Shown here one piece after another: positions 34,711 through 44,545 of a stretch of 64,000 nt of DNA. Position 1 is the stretch's first letter. The number at the start of each line of letters is the position of its first letter. The translations under genes and the position numbers were made by a program. The stretch comes from an uncultured Bacteroides sp. (GTDB lineage Bacteria > Bacteroidota > Bacteroidia > Bacteroidales > Bacteroidaceae). The stretch is from the NCBI GenBank assembly GCA_944320865.1, contig CALUJC010000013.1, forward strand, positions 1-64,000, given 5' to 3'. The notes under the pieces were generated by a model that had not been told where the DNA came from, made no database searches, and worked only from the letters and a program-made list of their open reading frames with translations.

Positions 34711-35736
34711 ATGGGAAAGAAAATTGTCACATTGGGTGAAATTATGTTACGACTATCAACGTCGGATAACAAACGCTTTATACAGTCGGATTTTTTTGAA
34801 GTCGTTTACGGAGGTGGTGAAGCAAACGTTGCGGTAAGTTGTGCCAATTACGGGCACGATGTTTATTTTGTCAGCAAATTACCAGTACACGAGATAGGGC
34901 AGGCGGCCGTAAATGCATTGCGAAGGTATGGTGTGAAGACGGACTACATTGTGCGTGGTGGCGACCGTATCGGTATTTATTATTTGGAAAGTGGTGTATC
35001 CATGCGGCCTAGCAAGGTGATTTATGACCGCGCCCATTCAGCCATAGCTGAGGCCGATTCTCAAGAGTTTGATTTTGATATTATTATGGATGGAGCCGAT
35101 TGGTTTCATTGGTCGGGTATCACTCCCGCTATTTCAGATAAAGCCGCGCAGCTGACCCGTCAGGCTTGCGAAGCTGCCAAACGGAAGGGTGTAATGGTGT
35201 CGGTCGACTTGAACTTCCGCAAGAAGCTTTGGACAAAAGAAAAAGCCCAGTCCGTGATGCGTCCGTTGATGGAGTTTGTGGACGTATGTATCGGTAATGA
35301 GGAAGATGCGGAATTGTGTTTGGGATTTAAACCTGATGCTGACGTAGAGGGTGGTCATACGGATGCCAAAGGCTATAAAGGTATATTCAAGGCCATGGCC
35401 AAAGAATTCGGCTTTAAGTACGTTGTATCCACTCTACGTGAATCCCTCTCAGCTAGCCATAACGGTTGGAAGGCTATGCTTTATGATGGGAAGGACTTCT
35501 ATGAATCAAAGCATTACGACATTATTCCTATACTCGACCGTGTGGGTGGAGGAGATTCTTTTTCGGGAGGGCTTATCCATGGTTTGCTTACCAAGGAAAC
35601 ACCCGCCGAAGCACTCGAGTTTGCAGTAGCGGCCTCCGCATTGAAGCACACTGTGCATGGCGACTTTAACCTCATGTCGGTTCAAGAAGTAGAGGCTCTT
35701 GCTGGGGGAGATACTAGTGGGCGGGTGCAAAGATAA
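34711..35736 (+). CDS. kdgK: 2-dehydro-3-deoxygluconokinase (PfkB sugar kinase)
   Basis: A 341-residue ribokinase-family enzyme that phosphorylates KDG to KDPG. Motifs: VYGGGEANVAVSCANYG near the N-terminus (substrate site), VDLNFRKKLWTK in the middle, and the catalytic anion-hole motif DRVGGGDSFSGGLIHGL with the catalytic Asp near residue 275. Adjacent eda (104 nt downstream, same strand) supplies the next pathway step, supporting this function over other PfkB sugars. Confidence 0.93.
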   Translation: MGKKIVTLGEIMLRLSTSDNKRFIQSDFFEVVYGGGEANVAVSCANYGHDVYFVSKLPVHEIGQAAVNALRRYGVKTDYIVRGGDRIGIYYLESGVSMRPSKVIYDRAHSAIAEADSQEFDFDIIMDGADWFHWSGITPAISDKAAQLTRQACEAAKRKGVMVSVDLNFRKKLWTKEKAQSVMRPLMEFVDVCIGNEEDAELCLGFKPDADVEGGHTDAKGYKGIFKAMAKEFGFKYVVSTLRESLSASHNGWKAMLYDGKDFYESKHYDIIPILDRVGGGDSFSGGLIHGLLTKETPAEALEFAVAASALKHTVHGDFNLMSVQEVEALAGGDTSGRVQR

Positions 35737-35840
35737 TGGCGTAATATAGGCTTTCGAGCAATTATCCGTCATCCGTAAGATGAACGTAGATTTTATAGAT
35801 AGTATAAGTTTAATCAAGAAAGTTTCTTACAATTATAATT

Positions 35841-36512
35841 ATGGCAAGATTTGATAAGATAGAAGTATTGAAGAAAATAGGATACACTGGTATGGTGCCC
35901 GTATTTTATCATCACGATGTGCAAGTTGTAAAGCATGTGCTGAAGGCATGTTATGAAGGGGGCGTGCGCGCTTTTGAATTTACCAATCGAGGCGACTTTG
36001 CTCATGAAGTCTTTGCTGAAGCAGTGAAATATGCCACTCGTGAGTGTCCGGATTTGGCCATGGGAGCTGGCTCGGTAGTTGATGCTCCTACGGCAACCAT
36101 TTATTTGCAGATGGGAGCTGATTTCGTGGTGGGGCCTTTATTCAACCCTGAGGTTGCCAAGGTGTGCAACCGTCGGTTGGTACCCTATACCCCGGGCTGC
36201 GGAAGTGTGTCCGAGGTAGGGTTTGCCCAAGAAATGGGATGCGACCTTTGTAAGGTATTTCCTGGTGACGTGTTGGGCACAAAGTTTGTTAAAGGCATGC
36301 TGTCTCCTATGCCTTGGTCGAAGTTGATGGTGACTGGCGGCGTGGAACCTACACGTGAAAATCTGATGAGTTGGGTGCAAGCCGGGGTTTTTTGTGTGGG
36401 CATGGGTTCAAAACTCTTTCCAAAAGACCGGATTGTTGCAGAAGATTGGGAGTACATCACCAATAAGTGTAGGGAAGCATTAGCTTACGTGAACGAAGCT
36501 CGCAAAGGATAA
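35841..36512 (+). CDS. eda: KDPG / 4-hydroxy-2-oxoglutarate aldolase
   Basis: A 223-residue class I aldolase that cleaves KDPG to pyruvate and glyceraldehyde 3-phosphate. The Schiff-base lysine is in [14 protein letters not shown]; the Glu-containing [12 protein letters not shown] and the phosphate-binding [10 protein letters not shown] match the family. It follows kdgK and completes the lower Entner-Doudoroff-type branch for hexuronates. Followed by the ncRNA locus at 36615-36927. Confidence 0.95.
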   Translation: MARFDKIEVLKKIGYTGMVPVFYHHDVQVVKHVLKACYEGGVRAFEFTNRGDFAHEVFAEAVKYATRECPDLAMGAGSVVDAPTATIYLQMGADFVVGPLFNPEVAKVCNRRLVPYTPGCGSVSEVGFAQEMGCDLCKVFPGDVLGTKFVKGMLSPMPWSKLMVTGGVEPTRENLMSWVQAGVFCVGMGSKLFPKDRIVAEDWEYITNKCREALAYVNEARKG

Positions 36513-36614
36513 TGAAAACAGAGTATGGGAGGCAAAAGAAGTGTTTAAAGGCGTAAAAACAGGATAATATATTCTGAAATTATGTTATATAACATAGAAA
36601 AAAGCCTCCCATCC

Positions 36615-36645
36615 TTTGGTGGAACTGAAAAAGTGCTTACCTTTG
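36615..36645 (+). promoter_or_regulatory. Strong promoter of a putative non-coding RNA
   Basis: TTTG (36615-36618), 19 nt, TACCTTTG (36638-36645): the best match to the Bacteroidota promoter consensus in the window. It has no open reading frame downstream on the plus strand before the terminators at 36863-36927, and the next gene (asparaginase) is on the opposite strand. Confidence 0.8.
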
Positions 36646-36651
36646 CATCGC

Positions 36652-36927
36652 AGTTGGGAAACTGCTTAAGATTTGTTTTTCAAGTATAAGTATTAGTTGT
36701 TAGGTGAAAAGATTGAAATTGATTTTTCATAAGTGTAAGATTTGGATTAATAATAGGTAATTAGGTAAAGGTAAAATTCTAAGTTTTCAGATTAGGTTAA
36801 TTGAAGTTTGTTTTAGGGTAAAATTAGATTGATTTTTTAGGTAACATTTGTTGTTAGAAAAAAGAAAAGCCTTTATGGCTTTTCTTCCGCTGACGAGGAG
36901 TTCGTGAGAACTTGCTCGTTTTTTTAT
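36652..36927 (+). ncRNA. Putative stand-alone non-coding RNA with UAGGU repeats
   Basis: Between eda and the convergent asparaginase gene lies a transcription unit with a consensus promoter and two intrinsic terminators but no coding frame. The predicted RNA is 230-280 nt. It starts with a short hairpin (GCAGTT-GGGA-AACTGC, 36650-36665), then an AT-rich, weakly structured stretch with recurring TAGG motifs, mostly TAGGTAA-like (near 36701, 36754, 36762, 36793, 36814 and 36838), and ends in hairpins. It does not look like tmRNA, RNase P RNA, SRP RNA or a riboswitch. The end at 36885 or 36927 depends on which terminator is used. Confidence 0.55.
36863..36927 (+). terminator. Tandem terminators of the putative ncRNA
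   Basis: First hairpin AGAAAAGCC-TTTAT-GGCTTTTCT (36863-36885), a perfect 9-bp stem. Second hairpin from 36893: ACGAG..AGTTC, loop GTGA, GAACT..CTCGT with a small internal bulge, followed by seven T (36919-36925). The second is the more classical intrinsic terminator. Confidence 0.75.
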
Positions 36928-36956
36928 GTCTCCTGCCCCCATTTCAGGCCTTACCA

Positions 36957-37997
36957 TCATGTGATGGATATTTCACCAGCCAGGTTGGAATTCATGTAAC
37001 GGCGCACTTCTTCTACAGGCATTTGGTGTCCCAATAAGAACATCAATTTGGTAACGGCACATTCGGGAGTGCTGTCATATCCGCTTATAACCCCTGCTTG
37101 GAGGAGTTTGATGCCTGTTTCATACCGTTTCATTTCAACAGCACCTGTTGGGCATTGTGTGATGTTGACAATGATGATTCCCCTTTCCGTAGTTTCTTTC
37201 AGTTGCTTTATGAACCATTCTTTTTGTGGGGCATTACCCGAACCGTAGGTTTTTAATACTACGGCCTTCAAACCGGGGACATGCAGCACCGAGTCGATAA
37301 TACTTTCCTGTATGCCTGGAAAGAGTGTGAGCATTACCACGTTAGTATCGAAAAGATAGTGCGCCTTCATCGGGCGTGAATAGTCGGGTCGGCGTATGCA
37401 ATGTTCGTTGTAGCGGATGTGTATGCCTGCTTTTGCCAAAACGGGATAATTGAATGAGCGGAAAGCATTGAAATTTTCCGCATTGATTTTAGTAGCTCGG
37501 TTGCCCCGCATCAGCTCGTTTTCAAAAAAGATGCATACTTCGGGTACGATGGGGGTACCGTCTGGATTTTTTGCCGCCGCTATTTCGATGGCGGTTATGA
37601 GATTTTCCTTTCCGTCCGTACGCAGGGTGCCGATGGGTAGTTGTGAGCCAGTCAGAATGACGGGCTTCGTCAGGTTTTCGAGCATGAAACTGAGAGCAGA
37701 AGCCGTGTAGGCCATGGTATCTGTACCATGCAAAATGACAAATCCGTCGAATGCATCATAATTGTCATGGATGATTTTGACAATTTTTGCCCATAGGCAA
37801 GGTTCCATGTCCGAAGAATCGATAGGAGGATTGAATTGGTAGGACGAGATGTTGTAGTTGAATCGTTTCAACTCTGGTACATGCTTCAGCAAATGGGCGA
37901 AATCAAAGTTTTCGAGTGCGCCCGTTTCCGGATTTTCTATCATTCCGATAGTGCCTCCTGTGTATATTAATAATACGGAAGGGTATTTTCTTGTCAT
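36957..37997 (-). CDS. ansA: Type I L-asparaginase
   Basis: A 346-residue asparaginase. The first catalytic Thr is in LLIYTGGTIGMIEN and the second catalytic triad is in VILHGTDTMAYTASAL; LTGSQLPIGTLRTDGKENL is a further family motif. No signal peptide: the start at MTRKYPS (ATG 37997) gives a cytoplasmic type I enzyme, which hydrolyses asparagine to aspartate. A minus-strand -7 box TACTTTTG at 38023-38030 supports this start over the longer frame to 38051. Confidence 0.95.
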   Translation of the reverse strand: MTRKYPSVLLIYTGGTIGMIENPETGALENFDFAHLLKHVPELKRFNYNISSYQFNPPIDSSDMEPCLWAKIVKIIHDNYDAFDGFVILHGTDTMAYTASALSFMLENLTKPVILTGSQLPIGTLRTDGKENLITAIEIAAAKNPDGTPIVPEVCIFFENELMRGNRATKINAENFNAFRSFNYPVLAKAGIHIRYNEHCIRRPDYSRPMKAHYLFDTNVVMLTLFPGIQESIIDSVLHVPGLKAVVLKTYGSGNAPQKEWFIKQLKETTERGIIIVNITQCPTGAVEMKRYETGIKLLQAGVISGYDSTPECAVTKLMFLLGHQMPVEEVRRYMNSNLAGEISIT

Positions 37998-38135
37998 ATT
38001 GCTATTGTTCCTGTTCAAAGTGCAAAAGTAATATAAAAAATGCACTATCATTCTTTGGCGTGCGAAAAATGTGCATGTGAAGTGTTTTTTTCTACAGTTT
38101 CCTATGTATCTTCCCTTTTTGTAAAGTGTGTCTGT

Positions 38136-38165
38136 TTTGTAGTTTTATATAAAATGATACCTTTG
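38136..38165 (+). promoter_or_regulatory. Promoter of the HD-domain gene
   Basis: TTTG (38136-38139), 18 nt, TACCTTTG (38158-38165), 26 nt before the ATG at 38192. Divergent from the asparaginase promoter at about 38023. Confidence 0.65.
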
Positions 38166-38191
38166 CAATAAACATAAAAAATGTGATTCAT

Positions 38192-38818
38192 ATGGATTTA
38201 TTGAAATGTAAGGAAGAATTTATAGAACTTCTGCATTCTACGGAGCGTGATGGAGTGGACGATGTTATTGAAGGATTGGAAGGAATGGGCTTTTTTATTG
38301 CGCCGGCTTCGGCCAACCATCATTTGAACATAGAAGGTGGATTGTTGCTTCATTCGTTGAACACGTGCAAAGCTGCGTTGATGGTGTGGGAAGGTATGAA
38401 AGCGTTAGAACCCGGCTTGGTTAAAGAGGTAGGCAGGGATAGTGTCATTATTGCCAGCTTGCTGCATGATGTGTGCAAGAGCGACATTTACGTGCGTTCA
38501 GTAAAGAAGCGCAAGAATGCCTTGGGCATGTGGGAAGATTGTGAGGGATACAAGGTGACATACAAGAATTTCCCCATGGGGCATGGCGAAAAGTCGGTCA
38601 TCCTGCTCCTTTGCAACGGGCTGGAGATGACCGACGATGAGATGCTGGCCATACGTTGGCACATGGGGGCTTGGGGCATCAACATGAACAGCTACGAAGA
38701 CCAGCGTTGCTACGATACTTCGCGCAAGCTCTATCCGTTAGTCGCCATCATCCAGGCAGCGGACAGCTTGGCGGCCAGCATTATGGAACGGAGCGGAGAG
38801 GAATTGGATGAACTTTGA
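38192..38818 (+). CDS. HD-domain phosphohydrolase-like protein
   Basis: A 208-residue protein with HD metal ligands: His in GGLLLHSLNTCKAALMV, the HD pair in ASLLHDVCKSD, and His-x-Glu-type residues in MGHGEKSVILL. Family members hydrolyse nucleotides or phosphoesters; the substrate is unknown. Start at ATG 38192 (MDLLKCKEE); a GTG three codons upstream is possible. Its TGA stop (38816-38818) is in the first unit of array D, which separates it from the convergent alpha-2-macroglobulin gene. Confidence 0.85.
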   Translation: MDLLKCKEEFIELLHSTERDGVDDVIEGLEGMGFFIAPASANHHLNIEGGLLLHSLNTCKAALMVWEGMKALEPGLVKEVGRDSVIIASLLHDVCKSDIYVRSVKKRKNALGMWEDCEGYKVTYKNFPMGHGEKSVILLLCNGLEMTDDEMLAIRWHMGAWGINMNSYEDQRCYDTSRKLYPLVAIIQAADSLAASIMERSGEELDEL

Positions 38819-38890
38819 TACCGACAATGTATTACCTTGACACGGGCAATGTAATACTTTGTCGGTGTCAAGGTAATACTTTGACAAACT
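38815..38890. repeat. Array D, 22-nt units, between convergent genes
   Basis: Three 22-nt units begin TTGATACC (38815), TTGACACG (38837) and TTGTCGGT (38859), with a partial fourth at 38881. Across units, GTATTACCTTGACAC (38829-38843) and its perfect reverse complement (38865-38879) make a 15-bp stem with a 21-nt loop, extendable to 18 of 19 pairs. Unit 1 includes the stop codon of the HD gene; the other side ends within about 10 nt of the alpha-2-macroglobulin stop (38895-38897). Confidence 0.85.
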
Positions 38891-38894
38891 CAGG

Positions 38895-41800
38895 TTAGCG
38901 GGTCACCTGGGTCTTCTCCGCACGAGTGCGTGCCATGATGGAGGGGTCATACATGTCTTCGCATAGTACGGAGGGCAGGGTGAACGTTCCAGCATAAGTG
39001 GCCTGCAGGCGTAAGCTGAAGCTCTTTCGTTCGCCACGGCATAGGCTGAAATAGGTAAGCACCCGGTCATCGCGCACGTCTCGATAGTCGTAGCCAGCGT
39101 TCGCTTTTCCCATGCTTGCAGCTTCGCCCTGCACCTCCCAGCCCGAAGGCAATAAATGGGTAAGGGCCAGGTTGGCGTAGTCTTGGGTTGCACTGAGGTT
39201 GCTCACTATGACGTTGGCTATGAAGTCTGTGCCTTGTTTTATGCCCTCTGTGGGCGATAGCTGGCGCCCTGCGGCATCGGTATAGCGCACCTCGATGCCT
39301 AATCCGTGTGACAGGGCAGGTTGGTAGATACCTACGGGTTGTGTACGGGTAATGATTTCTACATCTATCGCCCCTTCTCCTTGGTTTGTGATGGTTACTT
39401 TCCCTTTACCAGTCTGTGGAAGCATAGTGATGTAGGCCGTCTTTGCTGAACGGATTTCTTCCTTTTCCCCTTTATTCGCCTGCCAGATGAATTGTAGTGT
39501 ACCCGATGTGTCTTCTGCCAAATGTCCCATAGCCATAAGTGCGAAGGCGGTAGATTGGGTGTCGAACATCGTTTCTTCTTTTAACGTTTCTGATAAGCGA
39601 CGAGCTTGTGCCAAAGCTTCATCGTGTCGGTTCATGCGGACGAGTGCCTCCAATACCAAAGCTTCATCGCGTTGTGTGGAGCCATAAACGTACTTCTCTC
39701 CGCTATAATTGGGCATTGCGGTCGATAAGTTGTAAGCTATTTCTCCGGCCGCCTTCTCTTGCCCAGCTATAGCATAAGCGGCAGCCAGCACCCAGCGTGC
39801 TTGCAGGGGGAGTTCGAGTTGCTCTTTCATGCGGTTCATAGCCCCATGTTCGGGTGCGCCGGCCAAGGCTAGGGTGTAGAGTCGGAAGGCTTGTTGCATG
39901 CACGATGCTTGTTGGCGTTCACCTTCTGTTTCCATGCGCCATAGACGTGCGGCATTACTTTGGAAATCTTTCCAACGCGTCAATACAGAGGGTTGCACGG
40001 CATAGCCTTCTTCGGTAGCCAATGTGAGAAACATACCGACGTATGATGTAATCCATTCATCGGCATTGGTGTCTCCAGGCCAATAGACAAAACCTCCATT
40101 GTGCAGTTGACGTGTATATAGTTTGCCGATGCCTTCTTGCACATTGGTTTTTATTTGAACTTTTTCAGTTTCATCCAATTCTTTGAACCTGTCCAGATAA
40201 AGCAAAGGCAGTATTTTGGATGTCAGTTGCTCTGTGCATTGATGGGCATAATTGTATAGGAAATCGAAACGTCGGCTGAGGTCAATCGACGGTATGCGCG
40301 ATACTTCCAGACGGACGTTGCTCTCTGGTGATGTCGCGTTATCTAAAGCATAAGCAAGTGTAGTGCTTTGTCCGGGCTCAATCCATTGGCCACTACGTGA
40401 GGTAAGGTAGGGGTTCGGATTACGTACATCTATTTCTATGGTTTCTTGCGTGTGGTACTTGCCTCCTTGAGCCATAAGACGGATGGTGGCTTTTCCGATT
40501 GCATTTCCTGTTTTCAGGGTGAAATATATCAGTGTGTCGCCTGGTTGTTTGAACGAAACACTCTGGCGGCTATTCCCTTCTATATGTATGCCATCAGTAG
40601 CTTCAATGGATACGGTGGCTGTCTTGACTTCTTTTTCCATTGCAAACAGGTTGACGGGTACCAATATGTCTTCCTGCGTGCTAAGCACCCTGGGCAGAGT
40701 AGAGAGTATCATCAACGGAGTTCGTACCTGTACGGTTTTTTCGGCCTTCCCGTAGGCTCCGTTATGCCCGGCCACTACCATGGCGCGTACCGACCCCACG
40801 TACATGGGCAGTCGTAGGGTATGCGTCTGCCTCTTGCCTTTCTCCAAGTAAAACGGGCCGATGAAGCGCACTACCGGTTTGAATCGGTTGGCTTTCGCTT
40901 CGGAGGGCTTTAATGTTTCGTCGCCTCCTATGCTGAACATGGCGGGATAGCGCCCTACCTTGGCTCCCAGTACATCGTCATACATATCCCAAGTGCGAAT
41001 TCCCAATGCTTCGCGGGCATAGAATTCACTCCATGGGTCAGGGGTCTTGAAGTTTGTCAAGTCCAGTAAGCCATCGTCTACAATGGCTAAAGTGTAAGTC
41101 ATTGGCTTGCCTTCTTTTTCGCTAACCGTGACTTGGAAGTTTGTTTCGGGACGGAGCGTGGCAGGCATATCTATATGAGGATGCAAAATTGTCTGCGGGT
41201 CTCTGACAAATACCGGCATTACCCCATACATGCGGATGGGCAAATCGTTTGTTGTCTGTGCATGAGGCTGTAACAAGCTGACATGCAGGTAAACATTAGG
41301 TGCCATATCTGACGTAATCTTAAACGAATATTTGGCATCTTTACCTTTTTCCATCTCAATCCATTCGCGGTGCAAAATGGTAGAACCATTTTCTAAGGTA
41401 ACCAACGCCCTTCCTCCGGCTGAGGCAGGAATGATGGCTGTAGCTTGCTCTCCCGGTGCATAAGAATCTTTATCCATCGTGAAAGTAAGCATTTTGAGGT
41501 TGCTTGGGTCGGCCTTGCTCGAACGTCCTCTCCATTCGGGCCAATCAATGTAGATGGGTCCTCCTGCGGCATGTCCGCTTTCGCGGTCTTTCACGTAAAC
41601 CAGATAACGTCCCCAATCGGGATAATTTACTTGGAAGGATATGTGTGCCTTTCCGCCTTCGGTCTGTAGATTTCCGCTTTTCACCGGAGTGATGGTACTG
41701 CTGTTTACGTAAGTACCAAAGGCCTCTTCCTTATCTTCCCACCACCAGTTCCAATCTACTTTATAAATTTTGTATTCCAAGTTCTGGCGATTGGTGAGGC

Positions 41801-44492
41801 GGCCATCAGGGGTGAGGGTAACGATATCGAATGTATGTTCTTTATCAGTTTCCAGATATTTGTCTTCCGGTTGATTCAAACGAATGCCTACATAAGAAGT
41901 GAAAGGCGAGAATGATGCGTTTTGGATATAGACACTGGCATCTCCTCCCGGTTCAAAGACACGGGTAGTCAAAGTGGCGTTCAACATTCCAGGTGCAAGA
42001 GATGCTTGGGGGAGTTTCAATAAAAAGTCGGCTTTGCCTGTATTGTCCAATTTGCCATCGAATACTTCCGCTTTTACGGTGCTGAAATCTGAAGCCGGAT
42101 TATTGAAAATGTATTGCTCGTAATTCTTGAATTGCGTATTTACTCTCGACAATGATAGTTCCACCTTGGCGGATAGGTTGGAGGCAGTAGCTCCCGTAAG
42201 CCAGGCAGAAGTCAAGGTGACTGGTATTTCGGATTCGGTTGATGCCTGCAATGGACTTTGTGGAAGCCGTAAGTTTATTTTCAGTCTGTTTGGCTTCACG
42301 GTTTCTATACGCAGGCTTTTGTGGAAGGTACTGCCTCCCACTTTTACGTAAGCATGCCATAAGCCGGTTGGATCTTCTTGGCGTGTGGGCACAAGGAAGG
42401 TATGGAAGCCATCCAGCCCTTGTGTGGATATGTACTTGGCATAGAATTGCCCTCTCGGAGTGTAGAGTTCTAGCGATACAGGATGCTTGTCGGGTATGCG
42501 TTTTTGCTTATCTTCCAGGATGAAAGATATGTGCAGCGTGTCTCCCGGACGCCATACACCACGTTCGCCATATACAAAGCCTTTCAGTCCTTTCTGTACA
42601 TCTTTGCCTCCCACATCAAAGCGGCTGGTAGATTGTTCTTCGCCATCGGCTATGCGGATGTATGCTTTTTCCGTTCCTACGGTAGCTGTTGCCAGGAAGG
42701 GGACTCCTTTTGGCGTGATTTCCGCGAATCCCTTAGCATCCGTCTTACTTGTACCGATGGGTTGTAGCTGGAAGTTGTAAGCCGTGATAAGTGCGTTGGC
42801 TATTGGCTTGGTACTTAGAATGTCGTTGACTGTTATCCACAACTTGTTGAGCGAATTGCGTTTTACAATCATTCCCACATTGGATGCGAATACATTGCAT
42901 GAAGCAATACGGCTATTGTTCATGTAATATGATGGATGACAAGGATTGTCGCGCTCTTCCCATTTATAGAGACTCCAGTCGGTGCTTATCCCGCCGTTGT
43001 AGTAAAAATAACTATATGGGATATCCCATTCGGCTTCCTCTTCATTGGTAAGGCTTCCTTCGGTTATCGGCTTCATACCCTGTTTGGGCAAATTCTTTGC
43101 AAACTGTATGTCAGCATCACCATTTCCGTTACACGGATAGGCAGAATATTCCTGTTTGAAACTGAGTATGACACGGTATAAAGCCCCAGGTTCTTGCTTG
43201 ATAAGTTTGCTTAAATCAACTGAATAGTTCTCCCAGCGATGTATGTTCTTACTATTGTCTTGCCCTATCCATAGAGTATTGCGGTAGACAAGACGTCCAG
43301 AGCGGCGTAACTCATCGGAGGAAGACATAGTATTGGTTTGCATGAACATCAGCATGTTGCTTTCGTAGATGCGTATGACGCTGATATCCACAGCATAAAG
43401 GTTTACTGCCCGGAAGGGGAGAATAAGTTGTTTGGAGTCCGGCAAGATGGCAGCTTGTGTCAAAAACTCCACTTGGGGCTTTAGGTTATTTTCGCTCAAG
43501 ATGATGGAGTGTGAGGTTCCCAGTGGTTTGTCCTGATTGCTTTTGATGCCCTCATGCAAATTTACGGTGAGTTTCCCCTGGTAATCGTTGTCTATGTACA
43601 AGTATACTTTATTGTTCTTTATCTGCATGGCTGACGAGCGGATTTCGGGTATTTCAATCAACCCTTGTAAATCTTGAGTAAGGGATAGTGGTTCGGAGAA
43701 CACTATTTCCACGCCATTTTCCGGTTGCTGGATGCGTTGGGCAGACATGAATCGAAAAGAGTTTTTAGCAGGTATGTCTACACTTATTTCTTGTTTCCTG
43801 GAATAACTTAGTGTTGAGGCATCAATGGAAAAAGTCAGCACATAATCGTTGTCCTTGCGAGGAATACCGGTTATTTCAAAGCGATATTGTGTGGGGATGG
43901 AAGTCGCACTCACTTTGGCATGGAGGGGGGCTGATTGTCCTTGTTCGGTAAATATTATCTTTCCGGCTTTGTCATTGTCTATGACATCGCTGAAACTGAT
44001 GATGCCTCTTGCCGTCACTTGGTCGGGGGAAGTAATGGTGAGTGGTTCCGTTTGTACGGAGAAGCGACTCTCTTGTACTCGGAAGGAAAATTCAAATATC
44101 TCTAATTGTTTGTCGGTCTGTATAAAATCGCCTAAGTTGAAGGAGGCCTTGTAGAATTGGCCTGGTTTCAGTCCGCCTTCTTCGGGGATGAATTCCAGTG
44201 TGCGGTTATCTGCCCAATAAGTTTTTCCTTTCAACGAAGGGGAAAAGCGGAAGGGATTTTTTTCCAACTCATGGTTCAGCTCAACCATGGGTTGTTCTTG
44301 TGTCAGCTCTATGCGAATGGTGGAATGTTGTGAAACGATACCTCCGGTGTAAGCGTTGATGTAAGGCGAGAACTTGCTGGAAGGTACAATGTCTTTCTGT
44401 TGCTTTCCGCTGCAGGCAAACAACATGGTGAGGAGCATACATCCTATGAGGAGTCTCCCGTAGACGTGGGGTAATTGGCATGTTTTTTTCAT
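38895..44492 (-). CDS. Alpha-2-macroglobulin family lipoprotein
   Basis: A 1,865-residue envelope lipoprotein: signal peptide ending in MLLTMLFACSGKQ (lipobox LFAC). The chain consists of macroglobulin-type beta-sandwich domains (KGFVYGERGVWRPGDTLHISF near residue 640 is a hallmark; 20-residue core GFVYGERGVWRPGDTLHISF), a bait-like region, and an alpha-helical thioester domain with HQCTEQLTSKI; the thioester Cys-Gln motif CTEQ is at about residue 1419-1422. It probably traps attacking proteases in the periplasm or at the surface. No penicillin-binding protein 1C gene is adjacent, unlike the E. coli yfhM case. Last gene of a four-gene operon. Confidence 0.93.
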   Translation of the reverse strand: MKKTCQLPHVYGRLLIGCMLLTMLFACSGKQQKDIVPSSKFSPYINAYTGGIVSQHSTIRIELTQEQPMVELNHELEKNPFRFSPSLKGKTYWADNRTLEFIPEEGGLKPGQFYKASFNLGDFIQTDKQLEIFEFSFRVQESRFSVQTEPLTITSPDQVTARGIISFSDVIDNDKAGKIIFTEQGQSAPLHAKVSATSIPTQYRFEITGIPRKDNDYVLTFSIDASTLSYSRKQEISVDIPAKNSFRFMSAQRIQQPENGVEIVFSEPLSLTQDLQGLIEIPEIRSSAMQIKNNKVYLYIDNDYQGKLTVNLHEGIKSNQDKPLGTSHSIILSENNLKPQVEFLTQAAILPDSKQLILPFRAVNLYAVDISVIRIYESNMLMFMQTNTMSSSDELRRSGRLVYRNTLWIGQDNSKNIHRWENYSVDLSKLIKQEPGALYRVILSFKQEYSAYPCNGNGDADIQFAKNLPKQGMKPITEGSLTNEEEAEWDIPYSYFYYNGGISTDWSLYKWEERDNPCHPSYYMNNSRIASCNVFASNVGMIVKRNSLNKLWITVNDILSTKPIANALITAYNFQLQPIGTSKTDAKGFAEITPKGVPFLATATVGTEKAYIRIADGEEQSTSRFDVGGKDVQKGLKGFVYGERGVWRPGDTLHISFILEDKQKRIPDKHPVSLELYTPRGQFYAKYISTQGLDGFHTFLVPTRQEDPTGLWHAYVKVGGSTFHKSLRIETVKPNRLKINLRLPQSPLQASTESEIPVTLTSAWLTGATASNLSAKVELSLSRVNTQFKNYEQYIFNNPASDFSTVKAEVFDGKLDNTGKADFLLKLPQASLAPGMLNATLTTRVFEPGGDASVYIQNASFSPFTSYVGIRLNQPEDKYLETDKEHTFDIVTLTPDGRLTNRQNLEYKIYKVDWNWWWEDKEEAFGTYVNSSTITPVKSGNLQTEGGKAHISFQVNYPDWGRYLVYVKDRESGHAAGGPIYIDWPEWRGRSSKADPSNLKMLTFTMDKDSYAPGEQATAIIPASAGGRALVTLENGSTILHREWIEMEKGKDAKYSFKITSDMAPNVYLHVSLLQPHAQTTNDLPIRMYGVMPVFVRDPQTILHPHIDMPATLRPETNFQVTVSEKEGKPMTYTLAIVDDGLLDLTNFKTPDPWSEFYAREALGIRTWDMYDDVLGAKVGRYPAMFSIGGDETLKPSEAKANRFKPVVRFIGPFYLEKGKRQTHTLRLPMYVGSVRAMVVAGHNGAYGKAEKTVQVRTPLMILSTLPRVLSTQEDILVPVNLFAMEKEVKTATVSIEATDGIHIEGNSRQSVSFKQPGDTLIYFTLKTGNAIGKATIRLMAQGGKYHTQETIEIDVRNPNPYLTSRSGQWIEPGQSTTLAYALDNATSPESNVRLEVSRIPSIDLSRRFDFLYNYAHQCTEQLTSKILPLLYLDRFKELDETEKVQIKTNVQEGIGKLYTRQLHNGGFVYWPGDTNADEWITSYVGMFLTLATEEGYAVQPSVLTRWKDFQSNAARLWRMETEGERQQASCMQQAFRLYTLALAGAPEHGAMNRMKEQLELPLQARWVLAAAYAIAGQEKAAGEIAYNLSTAMPNYSGEKYVYGSTQRDEALVLEALVRMNRHDEALAQARRLSETLKEETMFDTQSTAFALMAMGHLAEDTSGTLQFIWQANKGEKEEIRSAKTAYITMLPQTGKGKVTITNQGEGAIDVEIITRTQPVGIYQPALSHGLGIEVRYTDAAGRQLSPTEGIKQGTDFIANVIVSNLSATQDYANLALTHLLPSGWEVQGEAASMGKANAGYDYRDVRDDRVLTYFSLCRGERKSFSLRLQATYAGTFTLPSVLCEDMYDPSIMARTRAEKTQVTR

Positions 44493-44545
44493 AACTTATG
44501 TCGGTTAAGTTGTTTAGTATAACATGATTGGTTCTCTTTTTTATT

